A stretch of 64,000 nt of DNA from Echinicola arenosa (GTDB taxonomy: Bacteria > Bacteroidota > Bacteroidia > Cytophagales > Cyclobacteriaceae). Below, one piece after another: positions 17,884 through 26,011 of the stretch. The translations under genes were made by a program, and so were the position numbers. The stretch is taken from the NCBI RefSeq assembly GCF_014841125.1, contig NZ_JACYTQ010000002.1, forward strand, positions 372,001-436,000. The letters run 5' to 3'. A model generated the notes under the pieces. The model did not search any database and had not been told where the DNA came from. It was given only the letters and a program-made list of their open reading frames with translations. Position 1 is the stretch's first letter, and every line of letters begins with the position of its first letter.

Positions 17884-18285
17884 ATGAAAAAAGACATTGA
17901 ATTCCACCCTGTAACAGGCGTCAAGCTGGCCATCGCCAAAGAAGAAATTGATGGGCAAACTGAGTGGGGAGTATATATCATTAACCTCAATCTAATAGAG
18001 CTTAAAAACCTCATGATTACTTCCAAGGGTTATGGTTTTATTGAGGGGCAAGAGAAAAAAACCTCCACATTGCGTCATATGATTGAAGAGTTGGGTCCAC
18101 AAAGTATAGCCAAAATCGAACCCATTGATCCTAATTTATTTGTATTAAACAATGAATTCTGGGTCAGTTATTATATATTAGATCAAATATTTGATAAAAA
18201 ATTCGTCTTCGTCGAAGGCAGCATGGACTCCAGTAATATTCACCGAATCCCTGAACTGGACTTAGAAGGCGTCTTGCATCCTTAA
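17884..18285 (+). CDS. hypothetical cytoplasmic protein
   Basis: I do not recognise a family. The 133-residue product has no signal peptide or membrane segment. It contains TEWGVYIINLNLIELKNLMI, a KGYGFIEGQEKKTS segment and a C-terminal half rich in acidic and aromatic residues (FVLNNEFWVSYYILDQIFDK). It begins 37 bases after lipB and ends 5 bases before the exonuclease gene, so it is surely co-transcribed with that gene. No catalytic motif was seen. Confidence 0.7.
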   Translation: MKKDIEFHPVTGVKLAIAKEEIDGQTEWGVYIINLNLIELKNLMITSKGYGFIEGQEKKTSTLRHMIEELGPQSIAKIEPIDPNLFVLNNEFWVSYYILDQIFDKKFVFVEGSMDSSNIHRIPELDLEGVLHP

Positions 18286-18290
18286 AGCCT

Positions 18291-19034
18291 ATGGCCGATT
18301 TTTTGAGTGATTTAAGAGACATTTTATTTTTGGACATTGAAACGGCATCATTCACTGAAAAATTCAGTGAGTTGCCTTCCAGACTACAAGAAGAGTGGCA
18401 GAAGAAAGCCAATTACCTACAGCAAGCCCCTGAAGAAAAATCTATAGAAGCGCTTTATTTTGAAAAAGCCGGTATTTATGCTGAATTTGGCAAAGTGCTC
18501 TGTATTGGCTTGGGCTATTTCCTCTACGATCCCGATAAAGAGCAGTTACAATTCCGAACCAAGTCCATAGCTATGGACAACGAGCATGATACCTTACTCG
18601 AATTTCGGGATATTCTAGAAAAGAAAGTCTGGACATTATGTGCGCACAACGGTAAAGAGTTTGACTTTCCCTATCTTTGCAGAAGAATGCTGATCAACCG
18701 GATCCCCCTTCCTGATGCCTTGCAAATGGCAGGCAAAAAACCGTGGGAAATCAGACATTTGGACACTTTGGAACTCTGGAAGTTTGGAGACTATAAGCAT
18801 TATACAAGACTGGAGCTTCTGGCTGCCATTTTTGATATTCCTAGTTCCAAGGATGGCATCAACGGCAGTGAAGTAAACGAAGTGTATTACCATCATCAGG
18901 ACCTTAAAAACATTCGGGAGTATTGTATAAGAGATGTAGAAGTTACGGCCAAAATATACTTGGCATTTCAGGGCTTACCTAGTGACCTAGAGGTAAAAGT
19001 CATCAATTTGGATGAAGGACAAGACGATGAATAA
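18291..19034 (+). CDS. PolB-like predicted 3'-5' exonuclease (RNase H fold)
   Basis: A DEDD-type exonuclease domain protein of 247 residues. The first acidic pair is in ILFLDIETASF near the N-terminus, the second motif is CAHNGKEFDFPYLCRRML, and the third is YCIRDVEVTAKIYL. These correspond to ExoI-III of the family B polymerase proofreading fold. There is no polymerase domain, so it acts alone. The insertion between ExoI and the FGKVLCIGLGYF strand is typical of the PolB-exo2 group. A role in DNA repair or RNA processing is an inference. Confidence 0.85.
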   Translation: MADFLSDLRDILFLDIETASFTEKFSELPSRLQEEWQKKANYLQQAPEEKSIEALYFEKAGIYAEFGKVLCIGLGYFLYDPDKEQLQFRTKSIAMDNEHDTLLEFRDILEKKVWTLCAHNGKEFDFPYLCRRMLINRIPLPDALQMAGKKPWEIRHLDTLELWKFGDYKHYTRLELLAAIFDIPSSKDGINGSEVNEVYYHHQDLKNIREYCIRDVEVTAKIYLAFQGLPSDLEVKVINLDEGQDDE

Positions 19035-19186
19035 ATTATTTATCCTTCAACACTAAACTCTCTGGCCGAATTAATTGTATAATAGTAGAAACATCAATTC
19101 GAGACACGATTCACCTGGCCAATATTTTCTAACCAAGAAATCAAATGCAGGCATCATAACCTGTAAACGAAAAGATTAAAATTTTT

Positions 19187-21361
19187 ATGAGCAAAAGATC
19201 AAGAAAACAAATAAAAGGAAAACAGACGGGAAGTAAGCGGATGAATTCCGCGCAGTTAGCAGAGCGCATCCTAAACTTTTTGGAAAACCATTATGGAGAA
19301 GAGTTCTCCATCAAGCAAATAATTAAAAAGTTACTCATCAGGGATTCACTCACCAAAGGTGGCGTGGAACCTGTATTGAACAAATTGGTAGAGGCTGGAT
19401 CAGTTTCCAGGAATCCCAGAAACCATTTTTCTTCCACTAAATCACCTGATTTCATCGAAGGGACGGTAGACTTTGTCAATCCTAGATTTGCCTTCATCAT
19501 CCCAGACAATAAAGCCGAAGGAGAAGAAGACATACTTATCAAAGCCAATGAAATGAAAAATGCCCTAGACGATGATAAAGTCCGGGTAATGGTCTACCCC
19601 AACAAAAGACATGGCCAGAAAAGAGAGGGGCGAGTGCTCGAAATTGTCAAAAGAGCCCGTGAAGAGTTTGTCGGCAAAGTAGAAATATCTCCGCGATTTG
19701 CTTTTGTGGTGCCCGATTTCAAAAAAATGCACCATGATATCTTTATTAGGAAATCCGATCTGATGGGAGCAGAGCACAATCAAAAAGTGGTGGTAAAAAT
19801 CACAGAATGGAGAGAAGAGGATAAAAACCCAACTGGCAAAATAACTCAAGTACTGGGCGAGGCGGGAGAGCACGAGGTGGAAATCCATTCTATCATGGCT
19901 GAGTTTGGATTGCCATTTGAATACCCAGAAGACATAGTCCAGGAGGCGGAAGAAATCAATGAAGAAATTTCTCAAAGTGAGATCAAAGCCCGAAAAGATT
20001 TCAGGGATATTACCACTTTCACCATTGACCCAGTGGATGCCAAGGACTTTGATGATGCCATTTCATACCAAAGACTTCCCAATGGAAATATTGAATTGGG
20101 AGTGCATATTGCCGATGTGACCTACTACGTAAAACCCAAAACCAATCTAGAAAAGGAGGCCTATGACAGGGCTACTTCTGTTTATTTGGTAGACAGAACC
20201 ATTCCCATGCTCCCAGAGAGACTAAGCAATGGACTGTGTTCCCTCAGGCCTAATGAGGATAAATTGACCTTTTCCTGCGTGTTTGAGTTAGATGAAAATG
20301 GAGAGATTCAAAAGCAATGGATCGGAAGGACCATCATACATTCAGACCGAAGGTTTGCTTACGAGGAAGCCCAGGAGAACATTGACAAACAAGAAGGAGA
20401 TTTCTTCTCTGAGCTTACCCTACTGAACAATCTGGCAAAAAAGATACGAAAAAGAAGGTTTCAGCATGGTGCCATCAATTTCGAAACCACAGAGGTAAAA
20501 TTTAAGCTGGACGAAAAAGGAACTCCACTTGGTCTGATCGTAAAAGAAAGGAAAGATATTCACAAAATGATCGAAGAATACATGCTCTTGGCCAATAAGG
20601 CCGTGGCAGAATTCATCTACAATAAAAACAAAGGCAAGGACACCTTTGTTTATAGAACCCACGATCATCCGGACTTGGAACGTTTAGAGACTTTTGCGAA
20701 TTTCGCAAAAAAATTCGGTCATCAGATTTCGATCAATGAAGACACCAGGATCTCATCTACCTTGAACAAACTGATGAATGAAATAGAAGGAAAACCAGAA
20801 CAAAACCTTTTGGAACAATTGGCGATAAGAAGTATGGCCAAAGCTAAATATAGCACAGAGCCGAAAGGGCACTTTGGATTGGCTTTCAGCCATTATACCC
20901 ATTTCACTTCCCCAATCAGAAGGTATCCGGACATGATGGTTCACCGCCTTCTGCAACACTATCTTGATGGAGGGAAATCTCCAGATAAAGAACCTTGGGA
21001 TGACAAATGTGTTCATTCATCAGAAAGAGAAAAGCGTGCTTCTGACGCCGAAAGAGCTTCCATAAAATACAAACAAGTGGAATATATGTCCTTGGCAGAA
21101 GACAAAGCTTATGAAGGAATTATTTCCGGTGTAACAGAATGGGGTATCTTTGTGGAAATTACGGAGACCAAGTGTGAAGGAATGATCCGATTGCAGGACT
21201 TACGTGATGACTATTACGAATTTGATGAAAAAAACATGCGCCTGATAGGCTCTAAGAATAAAAAAATGATCACCCTGGGTGACCAGGTATCGGTCCGTGT
21301 AGTAAATACGGATATAGACAGAAGAACCATAGATTTGGAATTTGCAAATGACAATGACTAA
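19187..21361 (+). CDS. rnr: ribonuclease R
   Basis: Processive 3'-5' exoribonuclease that degrades structured RNA. The 724 residues run: basic N-terminus, winged-helix region (FSIKQIIKKLLIRDSLTKGG), two cold-shock domains (GTVDFVNPRFAFIIPD and GKVEISPRFAFVVPDFKK), the RNB catalytic domain with the metal-binding aspartates in DPVDAKDFDDAI (about residue 280-290), HYTHFTSPIRRYPDMMVHR, and a C-terminal S1 domain (GIISGVTEWGIFVEI). It ends inside the start of the polyprenyl synthetase gene, so translation is coupled. Confidence 0.96.
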   Translation: MSKRSRKQIKGKQTGSKRMNSAQLAERILNFLENHYGEEFSIKQIIKKLLIRDSLTKGGVEPVLNKLVEAGSVSRNPRNHFSSTKSPDFIEGTVDFVNPRFAFIIPDNKAEGEEDILIKANEMKNALDDDKVRVMVYPNKRHGQKREGRVLEIVKRAREEFVGKVEISPRFAFVVPDFKKMHHDIFIRKSDLMGAEHNQKVVVKITEWREEDKNPTGKITQVLGEAGEHEVEIHSIMAEFGLPFEYPEDIVQEAEEINEEISQSEIKARKDFRDITTFTIDPVDAKDFDDAISYQRLPNGNIELGVHIADVTYYVKPKTNLEKEAYDRATSVYLVDRTIPMLPERLSNGLCSLRPNEDKLTFSCVFELDENGEIQKQWIGRTIIHSDRRFAYEEAQENIDKQEGDFFSELTLLNNLAKKIRKRRFQHGAINFETTEVKFKLDEKGTPLGLIVKERKDIHKMIEEYMLLANKAVAEFIYNKNKGKDTFVYRTHDHPDLERLETFANFAKKFGHQISINEDTRISSTLNKLMNEIEGKPEQNLLEQLAIRSMAKAKYSTEPKGHFGLAFSHYTHFTSPIRRYPDMMVHRLLQHYLDGGKSPDKEPWDDKCVHSSEREKRASDAERASIKYKQVEYMSLAEDKAYEGIISGVTEWGIFVEITETKCEGMIRLQDLRDDYYEFDEKNMRLIGSKNKKMITLGDQVSVRVVNTDIDRRTIDLEFANDND

Positions 21362-22340
21362 AACCAACTTAAGCCATGAGCTGTTGGAGCAGCTAGAAAA
21401 CCACATGCAGAAATTTTCTTATGGAAGTTCTCCAGAGGAACTCTATGAGCCTATTTCTTACATCATGAGCTTGGGAGGCAAACGAATCAGGCCCCTATTG
21501 ACATTATTGGCTTATTCATTATACCGGGATGATTATGAAAAGGCACTCACGCCTGCTTCTGCTGTTGAAGTATTTCACAATTTCACCTTGGTGCATGATG
21601 ACATTATGGATGAGGCTCCATTGAGAAGAGGAAAGCCCACTGTCCATAAAAAATGGAACATCAATAATGCTATCCTTTCCGGAGATGTCATGTTGGTCAA
21701 AGCTTATGATATGTTGCTTCATGTTCCTGAGGATAAACTTGCCGTATGCTTGAGATTGTTCAATCAAACCGCAACTGAAGTTTGCGAAGGGCAGCAACAT
21801 GACATGAATTTCGAATCCAATAAAGCTGTACTGGAATCTGAATATGTGGAAATGATCCGGCAGAAGACAGCTGTATTGCTTGGTTTTGCCTTGCAGTACG
21901 GAGCCATCTTGGCCGGTGCTTCACAGGATGATGCCCAACATCTCTACGATTTCGGAGTTAATATTGGGATCGGCTTCCAACTGAAAGATGATTTGCTGGA
22001 CGTTTATGCGGACAAAGCTAAATTTGGCAAGCAAGTCGGAGGAGATATCATCGCTAATAAAAAGACCTTCCTGCTCATTAAAGCAAAAGAACTTGCAATT
22101 GACGGGGACAAGGAAGAGCTTGAAAGCTGGCTCTCCAAAGTTGACTTTGACAAAGAAGAAAAAGTCAAAGCGGTTACTGCCCTTTATGATAAGTTAGGTA
22201 TCAAAAACATTACTGAAGCTAAAATGGAGTCTTATTTTGAAAGAGGCTTCAATCAGCTCACTACCCTTGACGTTGTTAACCAAGAAGCCTTGTTGGCACT
22301 AAAGGGACTCACACAAAATCTTATTGAGCGGGAAAAATAA
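21348..22340 (+). CDS. polyprenyl (isoprenoid) diphosphate synthase
   Basis: Trans-prenyltransferase that condenses isopentenyl diphosphate with an allylic diphosphate. Both aspartate-rich motifs are visible: the first is HDDIMDEAPLRRGKPT, the second FQLKDDLLDVYAD. GGKRIRPLL near residue 45 binds the diphosphate. DDIMD with two residues between aspartate groups, rather than the longer plant-type spacing, suggests a farnesyl/geranylgeranyl class enzyme, but chain length cannot be settled here. ATG at 21348 or 21354 are the plausible starts; both overlap the end of rnr. Confidence 0.92.
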   Translation: MTMTKTNLSHELLEQLENHMQKFSYGSSPEELYEPISYIMSLGGKRIRPLLTLLAYSLYRDDYEKALTPASAVEVFHNFTLVHDDIMDEAPLRRGKPTVHKKWNINNAILSGDVMLVKAYDMLLHVPEDKLAVCLRLFNQTATEVCEGQQHDMNFESNKAVLESEYVEMIRQKTAVLLGFALQYGAILAGASQDDAQHLYDFGVNIGIGFQLKDDLLDVYADKAKFGKQVGGDIIANKKTFLLIKAKELAIDGDKEELESWLSKVDFDKEEKVKAVTALYDKLGIKNITEAKMESYFERGFNQLTTLDVVNQEALLALKGLTQNLIEREK

Positions 22341-22368
22341 TTCTCGCTCTTTTACTGACAATTATTTC

Positions 22369-22998
22369 ATGGATATTTCTGCAACGGTTCTGATCATCAT
22401 CATTACTGCTATCAGTTCCTTTTACGGATGGAAAAACTACGGCTTTCTGAGTCGAAGTATGTTTAACCCTTATTTGATCAACAGCAACAAGGAATTTGAT
22501 CGTTTCATACTATCGGGTTTTGTTCACAAGGATGCCGTGCATCTGCTCTTCAATATGATTACCTTTTACTTCTTTGGTAGTTTAGTAGAACAGTACCTGA
22601 CTTACCGATTTGGTTTCTTCCCTGGAGTGGCGATATTTATCTTATTCTATCTGGGCGCCTTGGCAATATCAGATATTCCCACATACCTTAAGCACAAGTC
22701 CAATCCCAACTACCAAGCCCTGGGAGCCTCTGGAGGAACTGCGGCGGCTGTTTTTGCCAGCATTATCCTCATGCCCATGCAAGACATCTGTCTCTTTGGT
22801 ATCCTTTGCTTGCCTGGTTTCATTCTTGGGATTATTTTCTTGGGGTACTCTGCAATTAAGAGCAAGCAGGACAATGACAGCATCAACCATGATGCGCACC
22901 TTTACGGTGCCTTATTCGGGATTATCTTTATATTAATCTTAAGCCCAGGAAGTGCCGTTCACTTTTTCGATCAAGTAAAAAATTACAGTTTGTTTTAG
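22369..22998 (+). CDS. rhomboid family intramembrane serine protease
   Basis: A six-helix membrane protease that cuts transmembrane substrates. The catalytic Ser lies in LGASGGTAAAVFA (GxSG motif), and the catalytic His in the last helix is in NHDAHLYGALFG. HLLFNMITFYFFG is the conserved HxxxN region of the second helix. I prefer the ATG at 22369, directly before a membrane helix (ISATVLIIIITAISSFYGW), over the TTG at 22324 that overlaps the previous gene. It ends the rnr-led cluster and is followed by a strong terminator. Confidence 0.93.
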   Translation: MDISATVLIIIITAISSFYGWKNYGFLSRSMFNPYLINSNKEFDRFILSGFVHKDAVHLLFNMITFYFFGSLVEQYLTYRFGFFPGVAIFILFYLGALAISDIPTYLKHKSNPNYQALGASGGTAAAVFASIILMPMQDICLFGILCLPGFILGIIFLGYSAIKSKQDNDSINHDAHLYGALFGIIFILILSPGSAVHFFDQVKNYSLF

Positions 22999-23002
22999 TA
23001 AG

Positions 23003-23044
23003 CCAAAGGCCTGATGTCAAACATCAGGCCTTTGGTCTTATTTT
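23003..23044 (+). terminator. intrinsic terminator after the rhomboid gene
   Basis: A perfect 14-bp stem (23003-23016 with 23022-23035) and a 5-base loop, followed by TCTTATTTT on the plus strand. It also lies just past the stop of the minus-strand DUF5107 gene, but no U tract follows it on that strand. Confidence 0.8.
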
Positions 23045-23066
23045 AACTTATCCTCTTAGATACAAA

Positions 23067-26009
23067 TTAAAACATTCTTTGATCTGCTTCGAAGGACAAA
23101 GATTTGATTTCTTTAATTAAAGATTTTTCATCGATTCTTTCTTTTCCCAATCCTTCTTGAGGAATATTGCCTTTCAATCCTGAAGTAACCATTTTTTGGG
23201 TCACAATTTGTTTCAGGGAATTTTCTAACTTATCATTTATAAGTTCAGGGTAAGGCCGTCCCACACCTAAATTGTTTGGCCATAATTTGATTTCCTCTAT
23301 CTTATTCAACGCTTTTGAATATTCTCCCTCCTCCAATGCCTGATAGGCCAGCATCATCTTGGTCTGACGATAATATTTTCTAGCGTCAGTAGCTCCTTCA
23401 AATGGCAATACCTTTATTTCATTTAGAATTCTCTCAGCATCTAAGTATTGATCTATCTTCATGAGCCCCTTTACTAACTCCAAGCCCACTACATAGTTAG
23501 TGTTATTTTCTTTGTAAGTATTTTGTATAACCTTTACTGATTCTTCCTTTTTTCCTTGTTGACTTAGTAATGCTGCCAGTATTTTCTGATACCTCCACTC
23601 CTTTGGATCAATGGCAATAGCCTGTTCTGCATATGCTACTTTTTCTTCAATGGTTGCAGATTCTTGAATCCTTATCTGAAGGACATGATAAGGAGCAAAG
23701 TCAACTCTTTCACTTCCCATCAGTGCTGCTGCTTCTTTTCTATTTCCCCTAAAATCATGGATCAAAGCCAATAAATACTTTGGTTTCCAAGACGATTCTT
23801 TGTTTGAGGCCCATTCCAATACTTTTACTGACTCTTCTCTGAAAGGGAAAACATATGCCAAATCTGCTTTTTCCGCCTCTCTAAAGAAAGCATCAGACCT
23901 AGGAGTTTCCTTAGTCAGCCAAGCCAGCCAATATAAAATTTCTGCGTTTTTTGGAGCTAACTCCAACACTCCTATACTTTCCTGTAACCGACCAACCGAT
24001 GCATACCAGATCCCCAATTCCAAAAAAGTTTCATGGGCAAGCTCGCTTTTGATCAAACTTACAAAATCAGCTTTTTTAGCATCATCTTTATTATGAAAAT
24101 ATTGTTCAAATCTGATAAAGTGGTCTAAAGGGTTTAATTCAACCAATTTACTCTCGATTTCTTCTTTGCCCAATTGTTTATTCTCTAATCTGTATAATAA
24201 ATACAAAATCCGAAGTGCTTCTATATTAGATGAATTTTGCACCATTGCCTTCATAGCCATATCTCTTGAACCTATCAAGTTATGTTTCTTTAAATTTAAC
24301 TTGCTCAGTGCAGTATATGCAGCGTTCCTAAATTGAGGAGACAAGCTCGCCACTTCAAAACCATCCATAGCATCATAATCCAAAGAAAGACGGTCAGCAA
24401 TAAGTCCATAATAATAATTTGCTTCCGGATCATAGGTATCAATACTCAATGCCTGTTTTACATAAGTAAAAGCAGCGTCGTAATTCATACGATAAAGCTT
24501 TAACTTCGCCATTTCTACCAATGCAGGAATATAGGTATCGTTCTTTTCCAGAGCAGTCTCTAGTTTTTGCTCAGCCAAAAGATAATCCCTAAAACGATAA
24601 AGGTCTCGAGCCTGCATATACAGCCCATAAGCACTCTCAGCATCATAGTTTTCGGCTATTTTTAGCGGTCTACTTAAACTTTTCTTCCTGTCCTTTTGAA
24701 GATCAACTCTCTGACCACCTAATTCCAAATATGAAATCTGATTGGCATTAGGACAAACCAAAACATGATTGATCGTGGAAAGAGGCTTTGAGTCAATAAG
24801 CTCAGCAGCCAATATTTCTCCGGCACTATTGAAAATCTTCAAGGTATCTTTCACCGCTTTGACAGGGCTAAAGGCAAACCTTACCTCACTTTCTTCAATT
24901 TGTATATTATAAGCCCCTAATAAATTGGCATGAGTAAAGCCTTCCATATCCCCAAAGGAATACCAATATTCTGTCCATTTTTCAGCTGCATAAGGTAAAA
25001 AGCCTATCTGCTTGAAGGGGGTAAAACTGCTATTAAATACATTTTGGTTAAAAAGGCGGCCACTTTGAATCTCCACATACTGCCCACTATGGTCTGTCAG
25101 TAAATCCTCCCAGATTTTCCCTTGATCAGACTGTGCCCAGAGGAATATCTTCTTACCCAACTTATCCTCTCTATTGGAATATCGAATCATCCCAAAGTCA
25201 GCTAGTTCCCAACGGGCTCCAAAATAGCTACTATGAGCTCCTGTTACGTGGTATGACTTTGATCCTCCGAAATCATTATTTGAATATCGAGAGAGATCTT
25301 TTCCTTGCTCATCAATGGGCCAATCATGTGCTTTTCCATCATGACCAATATAGTGTGTACCTGGGTATAAAAACGTCAAATCATCACTTGCAGGAATACC
25401 TGCATTCATCCATGTATAATAAGGCTGTTCATTACCTGTCGAATTAAACCAAAAAGATTTTGTACTAAAATAAGCTTTGTCTTTTTCCAATTTAATTTCC
25501 AGTACCCATCGGGTCCTGGTCAATAAGTCCAGAGTGCTGACAAAACAACTTTGACTTCCATCACTGTTTTCTTTCAAAAGATAATCCACTGAAGTAGCAC
25601 TGTTTGGCGTATGGCCTATGGTTCCGTAATTTGCCTCTATACCACCACTTACCCATGGACCTCTCATGGCAATATCCCTAAACTTCACTACTTCATTGTT
25701 GTAAAGAAAATACTTCTGATGAACCTTATCATAAGCAGTCCAAACCTTTCCTCCTATTTCAGGCATGATTTGTACCTTAATAAAATCATTCTCCAACTCT
25801 ACTACTTTCCACTTTTTAACTGTCCCTTCGTCAGTAAAACCATCAAAACGAAAATAGGGGTAAAGCTTTTTATCTGCAGGAACTGGATCAGGATCTGAGA
25901 ATGGATAAGTAACATACTCTTTTAAAAACTCCCTTGACCTGACAGTTTCTTGTGCGATAGAAAAGTGTACAAGAAACATCAGGAAAAACCCCATCGCCAT
26001 TCTACTCAT
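23067..26009 (-). CDS. DUF5107 domain and TPR-repeat exported protein
   Basis: An approximately 980-residue exported protein. The N-terminal half matches DUF5107: ENDFIKVQIMPEIGGKVWTA, RGPWVSGGIEANYG, IGHTPNSATSVDYLL and PYYTWMNAGIPASDD, a beta-sandwich related in fold to galactose mutarotases. The C-terminal half is a long run of TPR-like helices (NYYYGLIADRLSLDYDAMDG). I place the start at 26009, where MSRMAMGFFLMFLVHF opens a signal peptide two bases after the DUF6067 stop; an in-frame ATG also exists at 26033. It is the last gene of the SusCD operon. The family probably binds or acts on sugars, but no activity is established. Confidence 0.82.
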   Translation of the reverse strand: MSRMAMGFFLMFLVHFSIAQETVRSREFLKEYVTYPFSDPDPVPADKKLYPYFRFDGFTDEGTVKKWKVVELENDFIKVQIMPEIGGKVWTAYDKVHQKYFLYNNEVVKFRDIAMRGPWVSGGIEANYGTIGHTPNSATSVDYLLKENSDGSQSCFVSTLDLLTRTRWVLEIKLEKDKAYFSTKSFWFNSTGNEQPYYTWMNAGIPASDDLTFLYPGTHYIGHDGKAHDWPIDEQGKDLSRYSNNDFGGSKSYHVTGAHSSYFGARWELADFGMIRYSNREDKLGKKIFLWAQSDQGKIWEDLLTDHSGQYVEIQSGRLFNQNVFNSSFTPFKQIGFLPYAAEKWTEYWYSFGDMEGFTHANLLGAYNIQIEESEVRFAFSPVKAVKDTLKIFNSAGEILAAELIDSKPLSTINHVLVCPNANQISYLELGGQRVDLQKDRKKSLSRPLKIAENYDAESAYGLYMQARDLYRFRDYLLAEQKLETALEKNDTYIPALVEMAKLKLYRMNYDAAFTYVKQALSIDTYDPEANYYYGLIADRLSLDYDAMDGFEVASLSPQFRNAAYTALSKLNLKKHNLIGSRDMAMKAMVQNSSNIEALRILYLLYRLENKQLGKEEIESKLVELNPLDHFIRFEQYFHNKDDAKKADFVSLIKSELAHETFLELGIWYASVGRLQESIGVLELAPKNAEILYWLAWLTKETPRSDAFFREAEKADLAYVFPFREESVKVLEWASNKESSWKPKYLLALIHDFRGNRKEAAALMGSERVDFAPYHVLQIRIQESATIEEKVAYAEQAIAIDPKEWRYQKILAALLSQQGKKEESVKVIQNTYKENNTNYVVGLELVKGLMKIDQYLDAERILNEIKVLPFEGATDARKYYRQTKMMLAYQALEEGEYSKALNKIEEIKLWPNNLGVGRPYPELINDKLENSLKQIVTQKMVTSGLKGNIPQEGLGKERIDEKSLIKEIKSLSFEADQRMF

Positions 26010-26011
26010 GA

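Noticed and set aside
23003-23044. Same hairpin as terminator of the minus-strand SusCD operon
   Set aside because: On the minus strand no T run follows, so only plus-strand termination is supported, though a Rho-independent stop on minus cannot be excluded.
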